A stretch of 64,000 nucleotides of DNA. It comes from Bacillus sp. F19 (GTDB taxonomy: Bacteria > Bacillota > Bacilli > Bacillales > Bacillaceae). Positions 36,288 to 46,100 of the stretch are shown in pieces. The translations under genes and the position numbers were made by a program. The notes under the pieces were generated by a model, which did no database searches, was not told where the DNA came from, and saw only the letters and a program-made list of their open reading frames with translations. The DNA lies in the NCBI GenBank assembly GCA_023823795.1, contig CP085710.1:1948001-2012000 (forward strand), read 5' to 3'. Positions within the stretch are counted from its first letter, which is position 1, and each line of letters begins with the position of its first letter.

Positions 36288-37199
36288 ATGGAAAAGATAC
36301 TTATAAAATTACAGGAAGCAGAAGTTGGAAAAGTTGTTCAAAATGAACCGCTGGCAAAGCATACAACCATTAAAATCGGGGGACCTGCTGAAATTTTTGT
36401 GGAACCGAATTCGATTGAAGATCTGAAAAAAACAATGGAAATTGTGACAGAATGCGATGTCCAATGGAGAGCGATCGGCCGGGGATCAAACCTGCTTGTC
36501 GGGGATTCTGGCATTAAGGGTGTCGTGATTAAACTAGGAAAAGGACTGGATCATCTTGAAGTGAATGGAGATACCATTACCGCAGGCGGAGGATATTCTC
36601 TAATTAAATTAACGACAGTCATCAGCAAACAGGGACTCTCAGGACTTCAGTTCGCAGGCGGCATTCCTGGATCTGTAGGAGGAGCTGTGTATATGAATGC
36701 GGGTGCTCACGGTTCGGATATGTCTAAAATCCTTGTTAAGGCTCATATTCTGTTTGAGGATGGAACGATGGAATGGCTGACTGCGGAAGAATTGGATTTT
36801 TCATACCGGACTTCCCTGCTTCAGAAGAAACGCCCGGGCATTTGCCTAGAAGCGGTTTTAAAGCTTGAGAAGGGCAATCGCGAAGAAATTGTGGCAGAAC
36901 TTCAGAAAAATAAAGATTACCGCAGAGAAACTCAGCCTTGGGATCATCCAAACTGCGGAAGCGTTTTTAGAAATCCCCTTCCGAATTATGCCGGCCAGCT
37001 GATTCAGGAATCAGGCCTAAAGGGCTATCAGATCGGCGGAGCGAAAATTTCCGAACTTCATGGAAATTTCATTGTGAATACTGGGAATGCCACGGCTAAA
37101 GATGTCCTTGATTTAATTGATTTTGTTAAAAAAACAATTTATGAAAAACATGGTGTCAGAATGGAAACAGAAGTTGAAATTGTCGGTGTAAATGAGTAG
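36288..37199 (+). CDS. murB: UDP-N-acetylenolpyruvoylglucosamine reductase MurB
   Basis: 303 residues, the type without the extra C-terminal insertion (type II, as in Gram-positives). Reduces UDP-GlcNAc-enolpyruvate to UDP-MurNAc with FAD and [20 protein letters not shown] (FAD), [21 protein letters not shown] and [10 protein letters not shown] (catalytic Ser region) are present. ATG behind AGGAGGCTGTC. Followed by a terminator. Confidence 0.96.
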   Translation: MEKILIKLQEAEVGKVVQNEPLAKHTTIKIGGPAEIFVEPNSIEDLKKTMEIVTECDVQWRAIGRGSNLLVGDSGIKGVVIKLGKGLDHLEVNGDTITAGGGYSLIKLTTVISKQGLSGLQFAGGIPGSVGGAVYMNAGAHGSDMSKILVKAHILFEDGTMEWLTAEELDFSYRTSLLQKKRPGICLEAVLKLEKGNREEIVAELQKNKDYRRETQPWDHPNCGSVFRNPLPNYAGQLIQESGLKGYQIGGAKISELHGNFIVNTGNATAKDVLDLIDFVKKTIYEKHGVRMETEVEIVGVNE

Positions 37200-37261
37200 A
37201 GAATGCTCATCTCTTTTTCCTTTTATTGTGGTATACTATCTTTATTGAAGGTACAGTTGCT

Positions 37262-37296
37262 AAACGGCATACATCATGCCGTTTGTTTCTCTTTTT
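37262..37296 (+). terminator. Terminator between murB and divIB
   Basis: AAACGGCAT/ATGCCGTTT, 5-base loop, then GTTTCTCTTTTT. Confidence 0.82.
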
Positions 37297-37346
37297 GAGA
37301 TGATTTTACGCCCCCGAAAGTGTTTCGGGATGAGGGGTGATTACAG

Positions 37347-38186
37347 TTGGAAAAAGGCAAAGTCGTTTCGCTTGAAGATCGTGTTCCAAAGCTCATGGAG
37401 CATCGGAAACAAAAATCAAACCGCAGATTAATTTTATTTTTATCCGTCTTTTTCATCCTCATATTATTGGTGATCTACTTTCAATCTCCGCTTAGCAAAG
37501 TATCTTCCATAGATGTTGCCGGAAATAAGACAATATCTGATGAAGAAATAATAAATATGAGTGGAATCACAGCAAAATCCGGCTTTTGGAGCATTGATGA
37601 AAAAGAAGTGAATGATGCCCTGTCAGATTTTGAACAGATTCAAAATGTTAAATTGGACAAGCAATTGCCTAATAAAGTAACGATTGTGGTAGAAGAATAT
37701 CATAAAGTGGCCTATATCGTGAAAGGAGATCAATACTCCCCCATACTTGAAAACGGCAAAACACTCGATCCTTTGGAAGGGACTTTTCCAGACGATGCGC
37801 CGCTTCTGATTAATTGGAGCAAGGCTGAAGAGATTGAAGAAATGACCATGGAACTAATGAGTCTTCCTGACAGTGTAACGAATGCGATTTCTGAAATTTA
37901 CCATACACCTGAAAAAACGGACCCATGGCATATTACGCTATACATGAATGACGGATATGAAGTGCAGGCCTCAGTCCGCAGCTTTTCAAAAAAAATGATT
38001 GATTATCCGGCCATTGTCAGCCAGCTTGCGCCAAATTCCAAAGGCATTATACATATGGAAGTCGGAACCTATTTCGAATCATTCGATAAGAAGGATGAAG
38101 CTGCACAAGAAGCAGCGGAAGACGGAGCCGCATTAGAAGCAGAGCCGGAGGGGACAGAGCAAAATGAAAATGAAGATGAGAGGTAG
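37347..38186 (+). CDS. divIB: Cell division protein DivIB (FtsQ)
   Basis: 279 residues: basic cytoplasmic N-terminus, one membrane helix (LILFLSVFFILILLVIYF), then a POTRA domain starting SSIDVAGNKTISDEEII and a beta domain. It ends in an unusually acidic tail (KKDEAAQEAAEDGAALEAEP onward, ~35 residues). Bridges FtsL/DivIC and the septal synthase. TTG at 37347 behind AGGGGTGA. Its last 23 bases overlap ylxW. Confidence 0.93.
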   Translation: MEKGKVVSLEDRVPKLMEHRKQKSNRRLILFLSVFFILILLVIYFQSPLSKVSSIDVAGNKTISDEEIINMSGITAKSGFWSIDEKEVNDALSDFEQIQNVKLDKQLPNKVTIVVEEYHKVAYIVKGDQYSPILENGKTLDPLEGTFPDDAPLLINWSKAEEIEEMTMELMSLPDSVTNAISEIYHTPEKTDPWHITLYMNDGYEVQASVRSFSKKMIDYPAIVSQLAPNSKGIIHMEVGTYFESFDKKDEAAQEAAEDGAALEAEPEGTEQNENEDER

Positions 38187-38874
38187 ATATGTTGTTCTCT
38201 CTTTAATCATGCTTGTTCTCGGTTTTTTAGTTTCGTTTTCTTATCAGCTCACAAAAGAACAGCGTCCTAATAATGGAATTTCTTCTGAACAGTGGAGCAA
38301 AGAGTATGAAACAAGACAGCTGCTGATCAAGCAGGAGGAAAGAAATACAGAGCTTCAAAAGGAACTATTTAAAAGCCAGGAAAAAGTAAGAGAAATTGAA
38401 GAAAATCTGAAGAATGAAAAGCAGATTTACTTTAATCTTGTGGAAGATGTTGAAAAGTACAGAATGTATGTAGGCGAGCTGGGTGTAGCAGGTGAGGGCA
38501 TCGAAGTTACTTTGGAGGATTCCTCCTACATTCCAGAAGGGGAAAATGTAAATAATTATATTGTACATGAAGGCCATATTTTTAAAGTGATCAATGAATT
38601 GCTTATTTCGGGCGCAAGTGCCATCGCCATCAATGGACAAAGATTATCGCATGATTCGTATATATATTGTAATGGTCCTGTCGTTACTGTGGATGGAAAT
38701 CAATTTCCAGCTCCCTTTGTCATTTCTGCCATCGGCGAGCCTGCTGTTCTAGAGCAGGCATTAAATATCGCCGGCGGTATTGTCGAGCAGATTGCTTACG
38801 ATAATATCGTGATAACCCTTGAGAAAAAAAACGAAATAAAGATGAATCCATTATTGCAAGAAAAGAAATCTTGA
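38164..38874 (+). CDS. ylxW: DUF881 family protein YlxW
   Basis: 236 residues: membrane helix (VLSLIMLVLGFLVSFSYQL), coiled coil (residues ~45-90), then the DUF881 fold with GIEVTLEDSS and NELLISGASAIAINGQRL. Function unknown; the family lies in dcw clusters of Firmicutes next to divIB. ATG at 38164 behind GGAGGGG, inside the end of divIB: the same bases read NENEDER in one frame and MKMKMRGR in the other. Confidence 0.88.
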   Translation: MKMKMRGRYVVLSLIMLVLGFLVSFSYQLTKEQRPNNGISSEQWSKEYETRQLLIKQEERNTELQKELFKSQEKVREIEENLKNEKQIYFNLVEDVEKYRMYVGELGVAGEGIEVTLEDSSYIPEGENVNNYIVHEGHIFKVINELLISGASAIAINGQRLSHDSYIYCNGPVVTVDGNQFPAPFVISAIGEPAVLEQALNIAGGIVEQIAYDNIVITLEKKNEIKMNPLLQEKKS

Positions 38875-38886
38875 TAGGTGGTTGCC

Positions 38887-39606
38887 TTGAAGAAAAATCT
38901 TAAGGGTGTCAGCTTTGCATTACTGACTATGATATTTGGTTTAATGCTTGCCGTTCAATTTCAGTCGATTATGGAACCGGCAGTAAGAGACACACGTGAC
39001 ATGTGGCAATTGAGGGAGGCCCTCAAGCAGGAACAAGAGACTCAATCAAACCTTCTGCTTGAGATCCGCAAATACGAAGAGCTGATTGATACATACGAAA
39101 ATGATGAAAATCAAAGTGCAGAAAAAACGCTGAAAGAGACTCTTGAAGAACTTAAAAATGAAGCGGGTTTAACGGAAGTAACAGGAGCGGGTGTGGTCAT
39201 TACAATTGAACCCCTGTTTGATGAAGCAGTATCGCAGACAGAAGTTGAAAACATTGCACCGGATTTACTGAAACGATTGTTGAATGAGCTGAATTCTTAT
39301 GGTGCAGAGCATGTCTCTATCGCAGACAGAAGAGTTGTGAATACAACGGTCATCCGTGATATTAATGGTCAAACAAAAATGGACGGGTACAGTTTGAATT
39401 CATATCCAATTGAAATTAAAGTCATTTCAGACGACGCTGAAAAGCTCTTCAGCAGACTAAACGGGTCTACGACAATGGACACCTTTGCAATTGACAATTT
39501 GCGGCTCACAATTTCTGCGCCCAAGGATCGGATTGTCATACCTCCATATGATGACGCGATTCGGATTAAAAACATGAAGCCGGTTGAGGAAGGAGAGAAA
39601 TCATAA
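38887..39606 (+). CDS. ylxX: DUF881 family protein YlxX
   Basis: 239 residues, a second DUF881 protein and a likely old duplicate of ylxW. Membrane helix at the start (GVSFALLTMIFGLMLAVQF), coiled coil, then GAGVVITIEP and LLNELNSYGAEHVSIADRRV. The TTG at 38887 lies 5 bases after AGGTGG; a GTG at 38878 overlaps that site. Its stop shares a base with the sbp start (TAATG). Confidence 0.87.
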   Translation: MKKNLKGVSFALLTMIFGLMLAVQFQSIMEPAVRDTRDMWQLREALKQEQETQSNLLLEIRKYEELIDTYENDENQSAEKTLKETLEELKNEAGLTEVTGAGVVITIEPLFDEAVSQTEVENIAPDLLKRLLNELNSYGAEHVSIADRRVVNTTVIRDINGQTKMDGYSLNSYPIEIKVISDDAEKLFSRLNGSTTMDTFAIDNLRLTISAPKDRIVIPPYDDAIRIKNMKPVEEGEKS

Positions 39607-39968
39607 TGTGGCTTCCCATTTTAGGATTAATATTAGGAATAACATTGGGACTGCTCACTGATTTCCGAATTCCCAGTGAATATTCGAATTATCTGTCCAT
39701 TGCTATACTTGCTGCACTGGATACTCTGCTTGGAGGTATTCGCGCTCATCTGCAAAATATGTACGATGAGATGGTTTTTGTATCCGGATTTTTCTTCAAC
39801 ATCATATTGGCTGCAAGTTTAGCTTTTCTAGGTGTACATCTTGGTGTAGACTTGTATTTGGTAGCAATATTTGCTTTTGGAGTCAGACTGTTCCAAAATA
39901 TTGCTGTAATCAGACGAATTTTAATTTCCAATTGGACTCAATCGCGCCAAAAACTAAAAAAAAGTTGA
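39606..39968 (+). CDS. sbp: Small basic protein Sbp (DUF1290)
   Basis: 120 residues with four hydrophobic segments and a basic tail (SNWTQSRQKLKKS). PSEYSNYLSIAILAALDTLLGGIRA is the DUF1290 signature. Membrane protein of unknown function, always next to ylxX/ftsA in Bacillus. ATG at 39606 behind GGAGAGAAATCATA. Confidence 0.9.
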   Translation: MWLPILGLILGITLGLLTDFRIPSEYSNYLSIAILAALDTLLGGIRAHLQNMYDEMVFVSGFFFNIILAASLAFLGVHLGVDLYLVAIFAFGVRLFQNIAVIRRILISNWTQSRQKLKKS

Positions 39969-40178
39969 TTTTTTAAGAGGGAAAATCAAGGATTTGACGA
40001 ATACTCACTTTAGTATGTATTTATTAAGAAATTAAGGACATGGAAAATAAATGTGACAATGAGAAGTCAATTATCACAAAATTTTTCACCATTGTTACAA
40101 ATATGTAAAACTAGAGTCATTGTATTGTTGTTCCTCTAATAATAGAATGTAAATGATAAGTTAAGGAGGTGCCATAGA

Positions 40179-41474
40179 ATGAACAACAATGAAATCTTTG
40201 TAAGTCTAGACATCGGTACATCCAGTGTTAAGGTTATCATCGGTGAAATGGCAGATGATAATTTAAACATTATAGGTGTAGGCAATGTGAAATCTGAAGG
40301 ATTAAGAAAAGGGTCGATCGTTGATATTGACGAGACCGTTCATTCTATTAAAAAAGCGGTAGAGCAGGCAGAAAGAATGGTTGGCATACCGCTTAAAAGA
40401 GTCGTAGTAGGGGTGACTGGCAATCACGTTCAGTTGCAGGATTGTCACGGGGTTGTTGCAGTTTCAAGTGACAATCGTGAAATTGCTAATGAAGACATAA
40501 GAAGAGTGATTGAGGCAGCTCAAGTTATGTCTATACCTCCTGAACGAGAAATAATAGATGTTATTCCTCAGCAATTCATAGTCGATGGTCTGGATGAAAT
40601 CAGCGATCCGCGCGGAATGATTGGTGTCCGTCTTGAAATGGAAGGCACCATTATTACAGGATCTAGAACGATTTTACATAATCTGCTTCGCTGTGTTGAA
40701 AAAGCAGGTCTTGAAATAACGGATATTTGCCTGCAGCCGCTTGCATCAGGAGCCGTTGCATTATCAAAAGATGAAAAAAATCTCGGTGTAGCATTGGTTG
40801 ATATTGGAGGGGGATCCACGACGATTGCTGTCTTTGATCAAGGTCATCTGCAAACGACAAGCGTCCTTCCAATTGGCGGCGAGAACATAACGAAAGATCT
40901 TTCAATCGGACTGCGCACAACAACTGACGAGGCTGAGCGCATTAAAGTGAAACATGGACATGCTTTCTATGATTATGCTTCTGAAGAAGAAGTGTTTGAG
41001 GCTGCGATTATTGGCACTGACCAAAAACAGCAATTCAATCAGCTTGAAATATCTGATATTATAGAAGCTAGACTTGAAGAAATGATTGAACTCGTTTTAC
41101 ACGAGATTAAGAGACTGGGTGTTAGAGACTTGCCTGGCGGATTTGTTCTGACTGGTGGAACGGTGAGCATGCCAGGAGTTCTTGAGATTTCCCAGGCTGT
41201 TCTGCAAAATAACGTTCGCATTGCTAGCCCAGATTATATTGGTGTTAGAGAACCTCAATATATGACAGGTGTAGGCTTGATCCAATTTGCTTATAAAAAT
41301 GCGAAGATTCAAGGCAGAAGCATCAGTTCGAATGTTGTTCCTGATAAGCTTGAGAAAACGTCTCAAAGAGAACCTCAGCAGCAGCATCATCAGCAGCAGC
41401 GTTCAAAACCAAAAGAAAAAGAAGAGAAAAAAGAAAGCAAAGTAAAAAAATTCTTTGGTTACTTCTTTGAATAA
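40179..41474 (+). CDS. ftsA: Cell division protein FtsA
   Basis: 431 residues. Actin-like ATPase that ties FtsZ to the membrane. [15 protein letters not shown] (phosphate 1), [14 protein letters not shown] (phosphate 2) and [12 protein letters not shown] (adenosine) are present. After a Gln/His-rich linker (PQQQHHQQQ) and a Lys/Glu stretch, the last residues [11 protein letters not shown] form the membrane-targeting amphipathic helix. ATG behind AAGGAGGTG. The 210-bp region before it is A/T-rich and should hold the ftsAZ promoters; I could not fix one with confidence. Confidence 0.96.
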   Translation: MNNNEIFVSLDIGTSSVKVIIGEMADDNLNIIGVGNVKSEGLRKGSIVDIDETVHSIKKAVEQAERMVGIPLKRVVVGVTGNHVQLQDCHGVVAVSSDNREIANEDIRRVIEAAQVMSIPPEREIIDVIPQQFIVDGLDEISDPRGMIGVRLEMEGTIITGSRTILHNLLRCVEKAGLEITDICLQPLASGAVALSKDEKNLGVALVDIGGGSTTIAVFDQGHLQTTSVLPIGGENITKDLSIGLRTTTDEAERIKVKHGHAFYDYASEEEVFEAAIIGTDQKQQFNQLEISDIIEARLEEMIELVLHEIKRLGVRDLPGGFVLTGGTVSMPGVLEISQAVLQNNVRIASPDYIGVREPQYMTGVGLIQFAYKNAKIQGRSISSNVVPDKLEKTSQREPQQQHHQQQRSKPKEKEEKKESKVKKFFGYFFE

Positions 41475-41518
41475 CCTGCATCAAGAGGAAGTCATTCGAT
41501 GGATTAGGAGGATTTTGT

Positions 41519-42673
41519 ATGTTGGAGTTTGAAAGCAATATTGATGGAATGGCAACAATTAAAGTTATTGGGGTTGGCGGCGGAGGAAACAATGCTGTTA
41601 ACCGTATGATAGAACACGGTGTTCAAGGAGTAGATTTTATTGCTGTGAACACGGATGCACAAGCACTGAACCTATCTAAAGCAGAAACAAGAATGCAGAT
41701 TGGTTCTAAGCTGACAAGAGGCCTTGGTGCAGGTGCTAATCCTGAAGTAGGAAAAAAGGCGGCTGAAGAAAGCAAGGAGCAGATTGAAGAAGCTTTAAGA
41801 GGCGCAGATATGGTTTTCGTTACAGCTGGAATGGGCGGAGGAACAGGAACTGGAGCAGCTCCAGTTATTGCCCAGATCGCTAAAGACTTAGGGGCTTTAA
41901 CTGTAGGTGTTGTCACTCGTCCGTTTACGTTTGAAGGACGCAAGCGTGCAATGCAGGCAGCAGGCGGAATTTCTTCAATGAAGGAATCAGTTGACACATT
42001 AATCGTGATTCCTAATGACCGTCTTCTTGAAATCGTAGATAAAAATACTCCTATGCTAGAAGCTTTCCGTGAAGCGGACAACGTTTTACGCCAGGGTGTA
42101 CAAGGTATTTCTGACTTGATCGCTGTACCTGGACTCATCAACCTTGACTTTGCGGATGTTAAAACAATCATGTCCAATAAAGGTTCTTCATTAATGGGTA
42201 TTGGTGTTGCAACTGGTGAAAGCAGAGCTGCAGAAGCTGCTAAGAAAGCAATCTCAAGTCCGCTGCTTGAAACATCAATTGATGGTGCTCAAGGTGTCCT
42301 AATGAACATTACAGGCGGATCTAACTTAAGCTTGTACGAAGTTCAGGAAGCTGCTGATATTGTTGCAACTGCATCTGATCAAGATGTTAACATGATTTTC
42401 GGATCTGTTATCAATGAAAACTTAAAAGATGAAATTGTCGTGACGGTTATTGCGACAGGTTTCAATGAAGTTGAAATCAACCACAGCAAACCCACATCAA
42501 GACCTTTTGGGAATAATACATCTTCAAAACCTATGCCAAAGCCTCGCGACGTAAGAGAAATGAAGCGTGAGCGCGAAGAGCCTGCACAAGAAATGACAAA
42601 CCGTTCTATGCAGCAAGGTGAAGATACACTCGATATTCCAACATTCTTAAGAAACCGTAATAAACGCCGATAA
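41519..42673 (+). CDS. ftsZ: Cell division protein FtsZ
   Basis: 384 residues. Tubulin-like GTPase of the Z-ring, with the signature [13 protein letters not shown] and the T7 loop region ([20 protein letters not shown]). A variable linker is followed by the C-terminal peptide [16 protein letters not shown] that binds FtsA and SepF. ATG behind AGGAGGATTTTGT, 44 bases after ftsA. Strong terminator after it. Confidence 0.98.
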   Translation: MLEFESNIDGMATIKVIGVGGGGNNAVNRMIEHGVQGVDFIAVNTDAQALNLSKAETRMQIGSKLTRGLGAGANPEVGKKAAEESKEQIEEALRGADMVFVTAGMGGGTGTGAAPVIAQIAKDLGALTVGVVTRPFTFEGRKRAMQAAGGISSMKESVDTLIVIPNDRLLEIVDKNTPMLEAFREADNVLRQGVQGISDLIAVPGLINLDFADVKTIMSNKGSSLMGIGVATGESRAAEAAKKAISSPLLETSIDGAQGVLMNITGGSNLSLYEVQEAADIVATASDQDVNMIFGSVINENLKDEIVVTVIATGFNEVEINHSKPTSRPFGNNTSSKPMPKPRDVREMKREREEPAQEMTNRSMQQGEDTLDIPTFLRNRNKRR

Positions 42674-42676
42674 AAC

Positions 42677-42715
42677 AAAAAGACATGGCCCAAGTGCCAT
42701 GTCTTTTTGTTTTTC
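42677..42715 (+). terminator. Terminator of the ftsA-ftsZ operon
   Basis: A 13-bp perfect stem (AAAAAGACATGGC arm), 6-base loop, T-rich tail. Marks the end of the dcw cluster. Confidence 0.92.
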
Positions 42716-43185
42716 TCCAAATTATTATATGAAACATTTGCCCCATTCCTTTTTGCAGATTGCTCTAAAAGTCCTCTCATATCCTTCACTATTCTCTTAA
42801 CTAAACCTTTTTCTATTACTAAAGCCGCAGCTTGTTCAAAAGAGCACTAACCAATAAAAGTTAAATAAGGTAATAAATGTTTATTTTTTCATTGCTGTTT
42901 TTGCTTTAGATAGTTTGACCTCCATTAACATCATCTAGAAAACCTGTGATAGCCTGCTTCATCAAGTGCCTCTATTTTCAGCTGACATGCTTTAGCCTTA
43001 GATGAATTTCCAGAAATATCCTACTAAACTCTTGTTTTATAAAAAGGAAGAATTTGGATACATTAAATGACAAAATTTTCTGAAAAATCCCTTTACATTT
43101 AAGATAACAGCCCAGAACTGACAGATATTCAAGCAGAAAGGAGGATCGTTTACGGCGAACTACAAATTAAGGGGGAATTTAAGGA
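42716..43185. other. 470-bp gap between ftsZ and bpr
   Basis: No open frame with a ribosome site, no RNA gene and no repeat seen. It should contain the bpr promoter close to its right end; the AGGGGGAATTTAAGGA just before 43186 is the bpr ribosome site. Confidence 0.6.
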
Positions 43186-46100
43186 ATGCGGAAGAAACGT
43201 GCGAAATGGCTAAGTATTGTGTCAGTTTTTATCCTGCTTCTGACTTTGCTGGCTCCTAGTGTATCAACAGCAAGCACAAGCGTCAGCACATCAGTAAAGG
43301 ATCAAAAAAACATAGCTGCTGAAAAAGTTTCCAAAAAACTTGCTAAATCATTTGAGAAACAAAATAAGGTTACCTTTCTAATCAAATTAAAGGAGCAGGT
43401 TGATTCAGCAAAAGTGGCAAAGGATGCTGCAAAAGCATCAAAAGAATCGAAGAGCCAAGCTAAGTATGAGAAGCGTTCGGCTGTTGTATCCTCTCTTCGT
43501 GCAAAAGCCATTGAAACTCAGCAGAACCTGAAAACGTACTTAACAAAGCAAGAAAAGGCAGGCAATGCAAAAGACATTCAATCCTATTATATTGTTAACG
43601 GGATGGCTGTTACGGCTACTAAGGAAGTCATGGAGAAAGTCGCTTCTTTCCCAGAAGTAGACAAAGTGCTTCCAAACGAAGTCCGGCAGCTGCATGCAGG
43701 AACTGCAGTGAAAGAAAAAACGTCCGAGAAACAGACAGATGCAAAAGCGGTTCCTGCAGCAACGGAGTGGAACATCAATCAGATCGGTGCTCCTGCAGCA
43801 TGGGAGATGGGTATTAACGGAAGCGGAACTGTCGTTGCTTCCATTGATACTGGAGTGCAGTGGGACCATCCGGCTTTAAAGGGAAAATACCGGGGTTACA
43901 ACCCTGCAGCTCCGAACACGCCTGATCATGAATTCAGCTGGTTCGATGCAACGGCAAACCAGGCTGTACCTTATGACGATCACGGACACGGAACTCACGT
44001 AACAGGTACGATGGTGGGTGCAGAACCAAACGGGAACAACCAAATTGGAGTCGCACCTGGTGCGAAATGGATCGCTGTCAAAGCATTTACACCAGATGGC
44101 GGTACGGATGCAGATCTTCTTGCAGCAGGCGAGTGGATTCTGGCTCCAAAAGATGAAGACGGAAATCCGCATCCTGAAATGGCTCCTGACGTAGTCAATA
44201 ATTCATGGGGCGGCGGCGCAGGGCTTGATGAATGGTACAGACCTATGGTTAATGCATGGCGTGCAGCAGATATTTTCCCGGAATTCTCTGCCGGCAACAC
44301 AACGTTATTTAACCCGGGCGGCCCAGGTTCTATCGCCAATCCGGCAAACTATCCGGAATCGTTTGCAACAGGTGCAACAGATATCAATAACCAATTAGGA
44401 AGCTTCTCACTGCAAGGTCCTTCACCATATGATGAAACAAAGCCGGATATTGCAGCACCGGGAGTAAACATCCGGTCATCTGTTCCTGGCGGTGTTTATG
44501 AAGGCGGCTGGAATGGAACATCAATGGCAGGTCCTCACGTTTCGGCTGTTGCAGCCATGCTGCGGCAGGTTGACTCGTCGATTACGGTGGATGAAATCGA
44601 AAACGTGCTTACATCAACAGCGACGCCTTTGACTGATTCAACGTTTACCAGCTCTCCTAATAATGGCTACGGCCACGGTTTGGTGAACGCGTATGACGCT
44701 GTCTCCTCACTGATAACAGGGCTAGGCAAAGTAAAAGGACAAGTGGCCAAAGAAGGGGAAGACACAGAAGCACCTGTCATGGAGCATGAGGCTCCTGCAG
44801 AAACATTCGAAGGCATGAACCTTCCTCTTACAGTGTCAGTCAGCGATAACATCAGCGTCACGAATGTGTCTCTTCACTATCAAAGCAACGGTGGAGAATG
44901 GCAGACAGCAGAAGCAGCAAGAGTATCAGGGGATTTCCTTAACGGAATTTACGAAGCCGTTATTCCAGGTGAAGCAATCGCGGAAGGTACACTTGTGTAT
45001 AAGTGGAAAGCTGTTGATTTTGGCGCAAATGAAGTTTTTTCTGATGAGTTTGAAGCAGCTGTTCAGCCTGGCATTACGACTGGCTATGAGCAGGATTTTG
45101 AATCAGGTGCAGCCGGCTGGACTTCTTATGGAGTGAAAAACAGCTGGGAGCATGGGGTACCGGTAAACGGACCAGGCAATGCTGCTTCTGGTGAAAACGT
45201 CTTTGCTACGAATCTTGATGGAGATTATGAAAATGGAGCAAATATGAATCTGCTCATGCCTCCGATTGATTTGCCTGCTGAAGGCTCTGCATTCCTTCAG
45301 TTTAAGCAGTGGCATGAACTTGAAGCACGATATGACTACGGCCATGTTTTCGTTTCAACTGATCAGGAAACATGGACACAGGCTCTGCGGGTTAATGGAA
45401 ATACAACCGGCTGGATTGACGGCCAGGTTGACCTGAGCCAATATGCGGGCCAGCGAATTTACGTTGCATTTAATGTAACTTCTGACGTAAGTGTCGTCAA
45501 AGACGGTTGGTACATTGATGATGTTAAATTGTCCTATACGGCCATTGAAATTCAAAGCAAAGCAAGTCTAGGTTTGGAAAGCAAATCTGCAAGTGCTGAT
45601 AAAGCAGCTCAAGAGAAAAAAGAAAAAGTGTATCCGAATAAAATAACTCCTGCTCCATTCAGTGTAAATGCGAAGGGATCACAGGAAAATGCGCTTCCTG
45701 CTGCTCTTCCAGTAAGAGCGGAAGTAAGCTTTGTTGAAACTGGAAGATCCACATACTCGAGCCTTCAGGATGGAAGGTATGAAATCGTTCATGGGGCGGG
45801 ATCTTTTACTCTTCAAGCAGAAGCTTACGGGTACGAAACACAAACACAGCCGGTCACGATTGAAAACGATGGCGTGACAGAAGCGAATTTTGTTCTTGAT
45901 GAGCTTCCTCAGGGAACAGTCAGCGGCGTAGTGACAAATGAAGTAACAGGAGAGCCTGTACCAAATGCCACTTTGCTTCTTGTAGAAGATGCAGCGGTTA
46001 CACCTGTTCAAACGAATGAGCAAGGGGAGTATTCGATTGCTGCATATGAAGGCGACTATACATTAAAAGCTATGGCACCTTCTTATTACGGCAAAGACAC

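Noticed and set aside
39969-40178. Specific promoters of ftsA-ftsZ
   Set aside because: TTGACG at 39994 with TATTTA 18 bp on is weak, and no clear sigma-H site could be fixed.
41623-42177. 184-codon frame antisense to ftsZ
   Set aside because: Shadow of a strongly conserved gene; no ribosome site and no recognisable domain.
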